This document shows positions 16,134-24,313 of a stretch of 64,000 nucleotides of DNA, piece by piece. The stretch spans positions 1 through 64,000 of the forward strand of contig NZ_FZNP01000018.1 in the NCBI RefSeq assembly GCF_900188105.1, written 5' to 3'. The number at the start of each line of letters is the position of its first letter. Position 1 is the first letter of the stretch. The notes beneath the pieces were generated by a model, which did not search any database, was not told the origin of the DNA, and worked only from the letters and a program-made list of their open reading frames with translations. This DNA is from Actinomadura mexicana (GTDB lineage Bacteria > Actinomycetota > Actinomycetes > Streptosporangiales > Streptosporangiaceae). Position numbers and translations under genes: made by a program.

Positions 16134-16867
16134 GTGCGCACCTCCTCGGCGCCCTGGAAGACCATCTGCAGGTGCCCGACCGTGCTCGTGGTGAGCGCCC
16201 GCGCCCGGTCGAGCCCGAGGCCGCGCAGATCGTCCGCCACCGGATGGTCGCCGAGGACGACCGTCGCGCCGCCCGGACGGGTCCGGACGGCGGACGGCGT
16301 GAGCGTCCAGGGGGTCCGGCGCGTCACACCGTCCAGGCAGGAGTAGGCGTCGACGCTCGGGGCGGCCGAGCCGGCCGGCATCGGCACGCCGGGGCGGATC
16401 GCCACCTCGATCGCCGTCCGCCCGCCGATCCGCACCGCGCAGCGCTTCACACGCCCGGCGAGGTCCATGGGGATGTCGGCGATCTCCTTGGGGAAGCCCC
16501 AGATCGACCGTCCGGCCTCCAGGGTGAACTCCTGGTTGACCGGCAGCCAGTGGATGAACGCCCCGATCCCGCGCATCCGCCCGAGCACGCCCGGCGACGG
16601 GGCCGCGTCGGGCGGGCGCACCAGGAACGCGACGGCGAACTCGTGGTACGGGCCGAGGTCGCCCTCGGCGTACCGGACGAACGCCAGCGAGCAGACGGCC
16701 CTGCCGGGCAGCGGCTCCGCCACGGCGAGCCCGGAGTAGGCGATGACGTCCTGGGCGGCGCCGGCGGGCACGGCGAACATCGCCGAGCCGACGGCGGCGT
16801 CACGGATCCTTACCGGGAGGGTGACCCGCTCCCCCTGGATCGCGTGCGCCTGCGCGGTCGTTGTCAC
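16130..16867 (-). CDS. acetoacetate decarboxylase-family protein
   Basis: 245 residues from GTG 16867. SIWGFPKEIADIP matches the acetoacetate decarboxylase signature, in which the lysine after FP forms the Schiff base, and EFTLEAGRSIWGF gives the preceding conserved strand. Members decarboxylate beta-keto acids, but many actinomycete homologues are uncharacterised. A palindrome resembling a KstR operator lies 10-23 bp upstream of the GTG, overlapping where the promoter should be, and no clear ribosome-binding site is present, so a leaderless or short-leader transcript is possible. The SDR-like gene is downstream. Confidence 0.78.
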   Translation of the reverse strand: MTTTAQAHAIQGERVTLPVRIRDAAVGSAMFAVPAGAAQDVIAYSGLAVAEPLPGRAVCSLAFVRYAEGDLGPYHEFAVAFLVRPPDAAPSPGVLGRMRGIGAFIHWLPVNQEFTLEAGRSIWGFPKEIADIPMDLAGRVKRCAVRIGGRTAIEVAIRPGVPMPAGSAAPSVDAYSCLDGVTRRTPWTLTPSAVRTRPGGATVVLGDHPVADDLRGLGLDRARALTTSTVGHLQMVFQGAEEVRT

Positions 16868-16876
16868 ACCGCTAAG

Positions 16877-16890
16877 TAGAACAGGTTCTT
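16877..16890 (-). promoter_or_regulatory. KstR-like operator, TAGAACAGGTTCTT
   Basis: The inverted repeat AGAAC-AG-GTTCT sits in the 59-bp gap upstream of the acetoacetate-decarboxylase-like gene. It fits the published KstR pattern TnnAACnnGTTnnA at all positions but the last. KstR-type TetR repressors control sterol and lipid catabolism genes in actinomycetes. Match and position are seen; regulator identity is inference. Confidence 0.5.
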
Positions 16891-16926
16891 GTTTTGCTGC
16901 CAAGCGCCGGAGCCGGGGAAGGGGGG

Positions 16927-17424
16927 TCACCCCTTCTCGACGGCCGTCCGGATCCGGTCGAGCGTGGCGCGCATCCCCTTGCGGTTCACCTCGGCGCGCC
17001 CTTCGGCGGGGACGCCGGTGAAGAGCTTGCCGAGCAGCGACACGAACCCCGCGCCCCGGTGGTCGCGGCGCTGGTCCTCCCAGTACTCGGTGAGCCGGGT
17101 GCGGGGCGCGGACGGGTCCTGCGCGACGTCCTCGAAGCGGTATCCCCACAGCGCCACGGGCACCCCGAAGCTCGACACCCGGAAGGCGAACACCTCACCG
17201 GGCACCGCCGTGCTCACCTGGCACGTGGTGAACCACACGCGCCAGCCGATGCGGTTGAAGCCGACGAACCTCGTCCCCGGCCCGACGGCGCGCCCGCGCA
17301 CCCACGTGGCGAACACCTCGGGGCTCCACTCGCCCATCCGCCGCAGATCCGCGACGGCCGCGTAGACGTCACGCGCCGGCGCGGCGACGACCACGCTCTC
17401 CTCGACGACCCACTCGCGCTCCAT
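16927..17424 (-). CDS. SRPBCC (START-like) family protein
   Basis: 165 residues from ATG 17424, with GGAG just upstream. The N-terminal VEESVVVAAPARDVYAAVAD and LRRMGEWSPE are the beginning of the polyketide-cyclase/dehydrase type SRPBCC fold, a helix-grip pocket for hydrophobic ligands. The C-terminal helix (GMRATLDRIRTAV) is also typical. The precise ligand cannot be read from sequence. It sits between the HD-domain gene and the acetoacetate-decarboxylase-like gene on the same strand, 60 bp from the latter. Confidence 0.82.
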   Translation of the reverse strand: MEREWVVEESVVVAAPARDVYAAVADLRRMGEWSPEVFATWVRGRAVGPGTRFVGFNRIGWRVWFTTCQVSTAVPGEVFAFRVSSFGVPVALWGYRFEDVAQDPSAPRTRLTEYWEDQRRDHRGAGFVSLLGKLFTGVPAEGRAEVNRKGMRATLDRIRTAVEKG

Positions 17425-17457
17425 GGCTCCGCATCCTCCCACTTCATGACCGGCGGG

Positions 17458-18132
17458 TCACTGGAGGTGGGCGAAATGCCGCCGCCAGTCCGCGAACCAG
17501 GCCCTGAACCACGGCTCGGGCTCGGCGAGCGGGGCGATGTAGGTGAGGGTCTCGGCGTAGTAGCGGCGCTGGAAGTCCGGCGCCATCCGGTCGAGGGTCT
17601 GCACGTTGCTGGCGCGGTCGGCGAGCTTGACCAGGACCGCCTCGCGCGGGGCCTCGCCCAGACGCCGCAGGTAGGCGGCCCTGGCGGCGCGCTTGGCCTG
17701 GCGCCCGGCGCCGGCGGCCGGCGGCTTGGTGACCCAGTCGACCAGCTCGGTCACCTCCGGGCCGAACTCGGCCTCCACGTCGGCGAGGGAGGCGGGCGTG
17801 TCCTCGACGACGTCGTGCAGGACCGCGGCGGACAGGACGGCGGGCGCCGTCACCCCCGCCCCCCGCACCAGCACTTCGAGGGCTTCCAGCAGGTGCTCGA
17901 CGTAGGGGGCGCCGGTCGGCCGCCGCTGGTCGCCGTGCCAGCGCAGGGCGGCGGCGACGGCCCGCTCCAGGCCGTCCAGCCCGACGGGCGCGCCGGACGC
18001 GGTGATGTCCGCGCGGGCCGTCTCCCAGGAGTGCCAGCGGGTGAAGACCTCCACGGGTTCGCTCCGTTCTTCCCGGCCGTGTCGCGCGGGAGCCCCGCAC
18101 AGGGCATGGTGGGTGTCGTCCTTGTGGTTCAC
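17458..18132 (-). CDS. HD-domain phosphohydrolase (small ppGpp hydrolase-like)
   Basis: 224 residues. The RelA/SpoT-type HD motif set is visible: PYVEHLLEALEV (first His), LHDVVEDT (HD and the ED pair needed by hydrolases), and VKLADRASNVQTL (third Asp). No synthetase or regulatory domain follows, so it resembles single-domain MESH1/SAH proteins that remove pyrophosphate from (p)ppGpp. Other nucleotide substrates are possible. The C-terminus is rich in Trp and Arg (WFRAWFADWRRHF). It is divergent from the beta-propeller gene. Confidence 0.8.
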   Translation of the reverse strand: MNHKDDTHHALCGAPARHGREERSEPVEVFTRWHSWETARADITASGAPVGLDGLERAVAAALRWHGDQRRPTGAPYVEHLLEALEVLVRGAGVTAPAVLSAAVLHDVVEDTPASLADVEAEFGPEVTELVDWVTKPPAAGAGRQAKRAARAAYLRRLGEAPREAVLVKLADRASNVQTLDRMAPDFQRRYYAETLTYIAPLAEPEPWFRAWFADWRRHFAHLQ

Positions 18133-18200
18133 CGTACGTGGGGGGAGGCGGCGCGGTCGTGGTCGGGAGCCGGCAGCGGCCTGACGGCCGACCGGAGTCC

Positions 18201-20171
18201 GTGGGCAGGGTCCGCGTCACGCTCGGTCTGCTGTCCGGGGCGGTCGCCGTCGCGCTCTGCGTCGTCCTCGTCGACACCTATGTGCTGCGCGCCGAGTGGT
18301 GGCAGGTCCGCCACACCGTGACCGGGGAGCCCGTGGCGCCGCAGAGCGAGGTGGGCCCGCCGCCGGGCCCGCTCGCGGTGAGCTGGGAGCACGCGACGCG
18401 GACGCACCGCGGCTCGGTCGCCGGCTACGACGGCGTCGCCTACCAGGTCGCGCGGGGGCAGGTCGTGACGGCGTCCGGGCACGGGATCGAGGCGCGGGAC
18501 GCGCGCACCGGCCGGGCCCGCTGGAGCTACCGCCGCGCCGGGTGGTCCCTGCTCGGCTGGACGTCCACGGGGTCGCGCGTCGTCGCCTACTTCGAGCGGG
18601 ACGGCGACCGCGGCGCCCGGATGCTCGTCGCGTTCGACGCGCTGTCGGGCGGGCTGCTGTGGCGGCGCGAGGACGAGCGCCCCGCCGCGGTCTCCCGGAC
18701 CACGCTGCGCTGGCCCGCCGGGTCCGACGTGCTGCTCACCGCCGACGAGGGGCGCCGGACCCTGTTCGGGGTGTCGGCCGTGACGGGGAACCGGGTGTGG
18801 CGGCTGGCGCTGCCGCGCGGCTGCCGCCTGTTCGAGGGCGGGGCGCACCCGTCCGACGGCCGGGAGGACCTCGCGGCGCTGGGCCTGCGCTGCGCGGGCC
18901 CCGGCAGCGACAGGGGACGACGAAGCCGGCTGCTGGCCGTCGACCCGGCGAAGGGCATCGTGCGCTGGGAGCGGTGGCTCGGCTCCCGGGAGTCGCCCGA
19001 GGTGTCGATGCTGGACGGGGTGGCGCTCGTCTCGGACGGGACGGCCCTGCGCGCGTTCGACGACGGCGGCCGCCAGTTCGGCGTCTGGAAGGGCGACGAC
19101 GTCTGCGGCGACCTGATGTGCCCGGGCGTGCTGGCGCCGGGCCGGCTCGTGGTCGTCTACCACCCGGACGGGGCGGGCACCGACGGGGCGGGAACCGGGG
19201 GAACGGGCACCGAGGGCACGGGCACCGACGGGCCGGGCGAGGCCCGCATGGAGGCGGTGGACGTTCCGTCCGGGCGGGTCGGGTGGAGCCGCGACGTGCC
19301 CGCCTACACCGCGCTCGCGCAGGCCGGCGGGCAGGTGTTCGCGCTGCGCCCCCGGCTGTCGGAGGGGCTGCTGCCCGCGGGGCTCGACATCGTCGAGCCC
19401 GGCGACGGCAGCGCCACGACCGCGCCCGCGCCGTTCTCGATGGACCCGGACCTGCCGGGCGTCCGGCCCTGGCTGGCGGCCGCCGGAGGGCTGCTGTACG
19501 CGGCGCTGCCGCAGGCGGCGCCGCGCCCGGACGGCGGGGCGCGGCTGGTCGCCCTGCGCGGCGGGCTCGCCGGCGCCGGGCCGCCGGAGCTCGGCGGCGT
19601 GCCGGAGAAGGACTGGCCCGACGCGTGCTCCCTGCTCAGGAAGCCCGATCTGGCCGCGGCGCGCATGACCGGCTACGCCACCGAGCCGCGCCGCGCGTCC
19701 GCCGGGACGGTGCGCCTTCCGCAGCCGGTGTCCTGCACGTACATGCCGCGCGGCGGCAGGCGCGACCCGGCCGGGTCCGGCGCCCGGAGACCGCCCTCGC
19801 CCGAGCCGGGCGCGGCGGGTTCGGCCACGCCCGATCCCTCGGCGGGGCCGCGGGAGGGCGGCCCGGAGCAGGACGACGGGCCGGAGGCCGCCGTCACCGG
19901 CCTCACGGTGAGCGTCCGCTGGGTGGCCGACACCGACGCGGCGGCGTCGCGGATGCTGGAGACGCTGCAGGCCGCGCAGGCGCAGGCCCGGCGGCGGCGC
20001 GACATCGGGGGCGACGAGGCCTACGAGATCGGCCCGACCGCCGGGATGATCGCACTGCGGGTCGGCCGGTGCGTGGTGATGGTCGAGGCGAACCGGCCGC
20101 CGGGAGCCGCCGCCCGCCTCGCGCGCTCCATCGCCTACCGCCTGCGCCACCTGTCCCAGGCCCGCTCCTGA
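18201..20171 (+). CDS. membrane-anchored PQQ-like beta-propeller protein
   Basis: 656 residues from GTG 18201, chosen because GGAG lies 4 nt upstream and because the earlier GTG at 18138 would leave only 5 bp to the divergent HD gene. A single N-terminal membrane segment (about 4-28) is followed by an extracellular region with repeated blade motifs such as ARTGRARWSYR, LSGGLLWRRE and PAKGIVRWERW, typical of PQQ-like propellers. A Gly/Thr repeat (GTGGTGTEGTGTDG) forms a flexible loop. The C-terminal part (DACSLLRKPDL... VSCTYMP) resembles small cysteine-bearing extracellular domains of the DUF3558 kind. It may act as a binding or scaffold protein; no catalytic residues recognised. Confidence 0.78.
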   Translation: MGRVRVTLGLLSGAVAVALCVVLVDTYVLRAEWWQVRHTVTGEPVAPQSEVGPPPGPLAVSWEHATRTHRGSVAGYDGVAYQVARGQVVTASGHGIEARDARTGRARWSYRRAGWSLLGWTSTGSRVVAYFERDGDRGARMLVAFDALSGGLLWRREDERPAAVSRTTLRWPAGSDVLLTADEGRRTLFGVSAVTGNRVWRLALPRGCRLFEGGAHPSDGREDLAALGLRCAGPGSDRGRRSRLLAVDPAKGIVRWERWLGSRESPEVSMLDGVALVSDGTALRAFDDGGRQFGVWKGDDVCGDLMCPGVLAPGRLVVVYHPDGAGTDGAGTGGTGTEGTGTDGPGEARMEAVDVPSGRVGWSRDVPAYTALAQAGGQVFALRPRLSEGLLPAGLDIVEPGDGSATTAPAPFSMDPDLPGVRPWLAAAGGLLYAALPQAAPRPDGGARLVALRGGLAGAGPPELGGVPEKDWPDACSLLRKPDLAAARMTGYATEPRRASAGTVRLPQPVSCTYMPRGGRRDPAGSGARRPPSPEPGAAGSATPDPSAGPREGGPEQDDGPEAAVTGLTVSVRWVADTDAAASRMLETLQAAQAQARRRRDIGGDEAYEIGPTAGMIALRVGRCVVMVEANRPPGAAARLARSIAYRLRHLSQARS

Positions 20172-20198
20172 CCGGGCCCGCCCCCGGTCCCGGCCGGC

Positions 20199-21332
20199 TC
20201 AGAACTCGGAGACCGGTTCGGCCTCCGGTTCGGGGACGGCGATGGGGGTTCGGCCCGCCCATGCCTCCAGCTGGGCGACGAAGCGTTCGGCGTGGACGGG
20301 CCAGTGGAAACGCTCTCGGGCGGCCTCGTGGCCGCGCCTGCCGAACGCGGTGCGCAGGACGGGGTCGTCCCGCAGCCGCAGGACCGCCTTGGCCGCGGCC
20401 TCCGGGGCGCGGAACGGGACGATCAGGCCGCACTCGGCGGGCTCCACGATGTCGACGGCCGGCGGGTTCGGCGTGCTGATCACCGGGATGCCGCGGGCCA
20501 TGTACTCGACGATCTTCGTCGGCATCGAGTGCCGGTAGTTCGGCTCGTCGTGCAGCAGCGCGAGCCCGGCCATCGCGCCCTCGGCGATGCGCAGCGCACG
20601 GTCGTTCGGGACGAACCCGTACCAGCGCACGATCCCCTCGCGCTGCGCCGCGCGCAGGGCGTCCCGGACGTCGGGGTCGGCCGCGCCGATCAGCTCCACC
20701 AGCACGCCCGCGGCGGCCAGCGTCCGGGCCATCTCGATCATGTCGAGGGCGCCGCGGGCCCGCGAGAGCTGCCCGACATAGACGGCGCGGCGGTTGTCCG
20801 GCGGTCCGGGCGGCAGGTCGGACACGTAGGTGGTGTTGGGCACGACCGGGTGGTCCTCGCGGAACCGGGACCGGTAGCCCTCCTCGGCGAGCAGCAGCCG
20901 GTGCCGCCGCTCGCTGCGGCGCTCCAGGCGGCGCACGGCCGGGCGCAGGAGGGGGCGGGCCGGCCCGGGGACCCAGCCCTTGGCGGAGAGGGCGGCGGCG
21001 GTGTCCTCGTGGACGTCCCAGACGACCGTCCGCCCCAGCAGCTCGCGCGGGAGCGACACCAGCAGTTCGGGATCGTGCAGGAGGACCACGTCGGCGTACG
21101 CGGCGTGCTCGGCGAGCGCGCGGTGGGCGGCGCGCAGGGCCCGGACCCGGTGCCGTCCCGTGGCGCGCGGGACGTCCACCGGGCTGATCTGGCGCCACGG
21201 GGTCGCGTTACACGCCCGGAAAGGGGCGATGTAGGTGACCTCGTGACCGGCGTCGAGCAGGGCGCGTATCTGCCGGTGCAGAATGCGCGCGTCCTCGGGG
21301 TGGTGCACCACCGTGCAAACGCAGACCCGCAT
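20199..21332 (-). CDS. family 4 glycosyltransferase
   Basis: 377 residues from ATG 21332, which has GGAG 8 nt upstream (GTG 21341 abuts the ribosome-binding site). The N-terminal domain starts RVCVCTVVHHPEDARILHRQ and contains DVVLLHDPELL; the C-terminal GT-B domain has PNYRHSMPTKIVEYMARGIP followed by STPNPPAVDIVEPAECG, the E-x7-E nucleotide-sugar site. Similar enzymes transfer hexoses or N-acetylhexosamines to lipid-linked acceptors. It belongs to the minus-strand group with the UDP-ManNAc dehydrogenase and another GT4. Confidence 0.88.
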   Translation of the reverse strand: MRVCVCTVVHHPEDARILHRQIRALLDAGHEVTYIAPFRACNATPWRQISPVDVPRATGRHRVRALRAAHRALAEHAAYADVVLLHDPELLVSLPRELLGRTVVWDVHEDTAAALSAKGWVPGPARPLLRPAVRRLERRSERRHRLLLAEEGYRSRFREDHPVVPNTTYVSDLPPGPPDNRRAVYVGQLSRARGALDMIEMARTLAAAGVLVELIGAADPDVRDALRAAQREGIVRWYGFVPNDRALRIAEGAMAGLALLHDEPNYRHSMPTKIVEYMARGIPVISTPNPPAVDIVEPAECGLIVPFRAPEAAAKAVLRLRDDPVLRTAFGRRGHEAARERFHWPVHAERFVAQLEAWAGRTPIAVPEPEAEPVSEF

Positions 21333-21441
21333 CACACTCACTCCGCAACGTCCGATTCGTTCATCACCGGCGAGTCTCGGGTGCCGATGGAAATTGCCGA
21401 TGAATTCCCGTTGTCCGGGGCGTGGACGCTGCCGGGCGACT

Positions 21442-21462
21442 CTTCCCTGACTGAAAGGGAAG
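21442..21462 (-). terminator. hairpin in the 203-bp gap between dehydrogenase and GT4
   Basis: CTTCCCT (21442-21448) pairs with AGGGAAG (21456-21462) across a 7-nt loop. It lies downstream of the dehydrogenase stop and upstream of the GT4 start, both minus strand, so it could terminate or attenuate. No T-run is evident, so the call is weak. Confidence 0.35.
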
Positions 21463-21535
21463 GCCGTCGGTCAGGCAAGCCCCACCGGATGGAGAAGTTT
21501 CGTCAAAGAAGCCCGCCACGGAAAGGAGCCCGCCG

Positions 21536-22798
21536 TCAGAGGAGCTCGACGGTGTCCTGCTGGACGTTGCGCGTCCGGCCGCGGGTGTCGAACAGCAGCC
21601 GGGCGTGCCGCGCCAGCGTCGCCGCGTCGTAGGCGGCGTGGTCGGCCAGCACGATCGCCAGGTCGGCCGCCTCCAGGGCCGCGGTCAGGTCGTCCCCGGC
21701 GGAGGCCACCGGCTCGCCGTCCACGTCCCACGCGGCGACGAACGGGTCGTGGAACGACAGGTCGGCGCCGAGGCGGGCCAGCCGCCGCGCCACCGGGCGG
21801 GCCGGCGACTCGCGCTGGTCGGCGATGTCGGCCTTGTAGGTGACGCCGAGCAGCAGGACCCGCGCGTCCTTGAGCGCGCGGCCCTCCCGGTTGAGCAGCT
21901 GCTGGGCGCGTTCCGCCACGTACCGGGGCATCCGGTCGTTGATCTCCTGGGCCAGCTCCACGAACCGGAACGGGTATCCCAGCGAGCGGACCTTGTAGGA
22001 CAGGTAGTTCGGGTCGATCGGGATGCAGTGCCCGCCGACGCCCGGCCCCGGCCGGAACGCCTGGAACCCGAACGGCTTGGTGGCCGCGCAGTCGATGGCG
22101 TCCCACAGGTCGATGCCGAGCTCGTTGCAGAACACCGCCATCTCGTTGACCAGCGCGATGTTGACGTGCCGGTAGGTGTTCTCCAGCAGCTTGGCCATCT
22201 CGGCCTCGCGCGTCCCCTTGGCCTCCACGACCCGGTCGACGAACTTGCCGTAGAACGCCGAGGCCGCCGACGCGCAGGCCGGGGTCAGCCCGCCGACGAT
22301 CTTCGGGGTGTTGCGGACGCCGTAGACCGGGTTGCCGGGGTCGATCCGCTCCGGCGAGAACGCCAGGTGGAACTCCTCCCCTGCGACCAGGCCGGACGTC
22401 TCCAGGATCGGCCGCACGACCTCCTCGGTCGTGCCCGGGTAGGTGGTGGACTCCAGCACCACCAGCGTCCCGGGCTCCAGGTGGCGGGCGACCGTCTCGG
22501 CGGCGCCGCGCACCGCGGTCAGGTCCGGTCCGCCCTCCGGCGAGAGCGGCGTCGGGACGCAGATGACCACGGTGCGGGCGCCGTCCAGGACGTCCTCGTG
22601 CAGGCTCGGGGCGAACCCCGCCTGCAGCATGTGCTCGACCTCCGCCGGCGCCACGTCGTCGACGTGCGACATCCCGGCCTTGAGGCCGGCGACCACGCGG
22701 GCGTCCCGGTCGAGCCCGCCGGCCCGCAGGCCGGCCCGGCAGGCCTCCCGCGCGAGCGGCAGCCCCACGTAGCCGAGTCCGATGACCACGAGATCCAC
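21536..22798 (-). CDS. UDP-N-acetyl-D-mannosamine dehydrogenase (WecC type)
   Basis: 420 residues. The N-terminal NAD motif VIGLGYVGLPLA, the central FSPERIDPGNPVYGVRNTPK and the catalytic cysteine in PGVGGHCIPIDP (about residue 256) define the UDP-sugar 6-dehydrogenase family. The SPERxxPG and GTRxxE-type features (AKGTREAEMAKLLENTYR) suit the UDP-ManNAc branch, which makes UDP-ManNAc uronate with 2 NAD+. A UDP-GlcNAc 2-epimerase, the enzyme supplying UDP-ManNAc, lies 1.5 kb away, strengthening the call. UDP-glucose or UDP-GlcNAc dehydrogenases are the alternatives. Confidence 0.87.
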   Translation of the reverse strand: MDLVVIGLGYVGLPLAREACRAGLRAGGLDRDARVVAGLKAGMSHVDDVAPAEVEHMLQAGFAPSLHEDVLDGARTVVICVPTPLSPEGGPDLTAVRGAAETVARHLEPGTLVVLESTTYPGTTEEVVRPILETSGLVAGEEFHLAFSPERIDPGNPVYGVRNTPKIVGGLTPACASAASAFYGKFVDRVVEAKGTREAEMAKLLENTYRHVNIALVNEMAVFCNELGIDLWDAIDCAATKPFGFQAFRPGPGVGGHCIPIDPNYLSYKVRSLGYPFRFVELAQEINDRMPRYVAERAQQLLNREGRALKDARVLLLGVTYKADIADQRESPARPVARRLARLGADLSFHDPFVAAWDVDGEPVASAGDDLTAALEAADLAIVLADHAAYDAATLARHARLLFDTRGRTRNVQQDTVELL

Positions 22799-22817
22799 GC
22801 GGCAGGCTCCCTTCGAT

Positions 22818-24272
22818 CTATGTGCTCTGGCGTGTCGGGAAGCGATAGGCGGCCCGGTATCCGGTCGTCACGGCGCGCCAGGTCCGTTCCGCCGCGACCC
22901 ATTCACGGGCCGACCGCCCGATTTTCTGTCTCCATTCGGGACTGTAAGCCAGATCTTCCAGACAATTCGCCCAGGCTTCCGGGTCTTCCGGAACTGTTAA
23001 CGCCCCCGTCACGCCCGGTTCCACGATTTCGCGGAGAGCCTTGACATCACTGGCTATAACGGGGATTCCCCCCGCCATGGCCTCGATCGGTTTCAGAGGC
23101 GTCACCAACTGGCACACCCGGTCCGCCCGGCGCGGAACCGCGAAGACATCGAGGACGGCGTGGTACTGGCGAACGGACTCCATCGGCACCCGGCCGGTGA
23201 ACACGGCGTGGACGCCGCGTTCGGCCGCGCGCCGTTCGAGCGCGCCCCGCTCGGGGCCGTCCCCGACCAGCAGCAGGGTGACCGGCGCGCCGCGGTCGCG
23301 CAGCAGGGCGGCCGCGTCGATGAGCGTGTCGATGCCCTCGTAGCCGTAGAACGAGGACGTGAGGCCGGCGACGGTGGCGCCGCGGTCGATCCCGAGCCGC
23401 TCGCGCAGCCCGGAGCCGTCCGGGAGCGGCGCGAGGAACGCCTCGTCCACCCCGTTCGGCACCGTGAAGATCTTCTCCTCGGGGACGCCGCGGGAGGCGA
23501 TCTCCGCGCGCATCGCCTCGCCGAGCGTGACGACCGCGTCCGCCTCGGCCATCCGGCGGGTCTCCAGCTCGCGGGTCAGCCGGTAGAACTCGTCGTCCTC
23601 GCCGTGCGCGGGATCGCGGGAGAGCCAGGAGTCCTCCAGGAAGCCGCGCACCTCGTAGACGACCGGGACGCCGTGGCGGCGTCCGAGCTCCAGCGCGACG
23701 GCCGCGTTCAGGTGGTTGCTGACCGCGTGCAGGACGGACGGCCGCAGCTCCTCGACCAGCCGTCCGGCGAGGTCGGCGCTCTTCGCCACGGTGTCGCGCG
23801 GATCCGTCCGCGGGAACCAGGGCAGCAGCCGGTGGTAGGGGACGCCGTCCACGTCCACGCGCGCCCGCGCGTCGCCGATGCCCTGGCTGAGCGGGTATCC
23901 GAGCCGCGTCACGATGTGGGGGTCCAGCCCCATCCCGCGCTGGGCGAGGGCGATCCGGTGCGTCCGGACGGTGTAGCCCGCGTTGGTGCGCGGCAGAGCG
24001 TTGGTCACGAACTGCAGGACGGTCGTGCCCTGCCCGGCCCGGCGCGTGCGCGGCGGCGCGGGCTCGGCGAGCAGGAGCCGCAGGTCCCGCGTCTCGCGTC
24101 CCGCGTTCCGGGGCCTCGGCACGACGAGGCGGGAGCGCCGCAGCCGGGCGCCGAGCGGGGTCCGGGCGGCCAGCCGCACGGCGAGCCGCGACGCCCGTCC
24201 GGGGTCGTCGCGGAGCTGGCGCCAGGCGAGTCCGGCCAGGTAGACGGTTTTCTTCACGGGTTCGTCGGCCAC
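22818..24272 (-). CDS. family 4 glycosyltransferase with N-terminal extension
   Basis: About 484 residues. The first 85 or so are basic and Arg-rich, followed by a GT-B fold: VLQFVTNALPRTNAGYTVRT, HAVSNHLNAAVALELGRRHG, VVYEVRGFLEDSWL, VPNGVDEAFL, and the donor-site VTPLKPIEAMAGGIPVIAS. Start uncertain: the frame runs to 24323 but that would overlap the divergent epimerase; GTG 24272 or 24257 fit better. It ends 19 bp before the dehydrogenase start, so the two share a transcript. The donor may be the UDP-ManNAcA they would produce (inference). Confidence 0.82.
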   Translation of the reverse strand: MADEPVKKTVYLAGLAWRQLRDDPGRASRLAVRLAARTPLGARLRRSRLVVPRPRNAGRETRDLRLLLAEPAPPRTRRAGQGTTVLQFVTNALPRTNAGYTVRTHRIALAQRGMGLDPHIVTRLGYPLSQGIGDARARVDVDGVPYHRLLPWFPRTDPRDTVAKSADLAGRLVEELRPSVLHAVSNHLNAAVALELGRRHGVPVVYEVRGFLEDSWLSRDPAHGEDDEFYRLTRELETRRMAEADAVVTLGEAMRAEIASRGVPEEKIFTVPNGVDEAFLAPLPDGSGLRERLGIDRGATVAGLTSSFYGYEGIDTLIDAAALLRDRGAPVTLLLVGDGPERGALERRAAERGVHAVFTGRVPMESVRQYHAVLDVFAVPRRADRVCQLVTPLKPIEAMAGGIPVIASDVKALREIVEPGVTGALTVPEDPEAWANCLEDLAYSPEWRQKIGRSAREWVAAERTWRAVTTGYRAAYRFPTRQST

Positions 24273-24313
24273 AGGCCGGACGGTAGGCAACCCCGATGAA
24301 CAGAAGGGAAATT

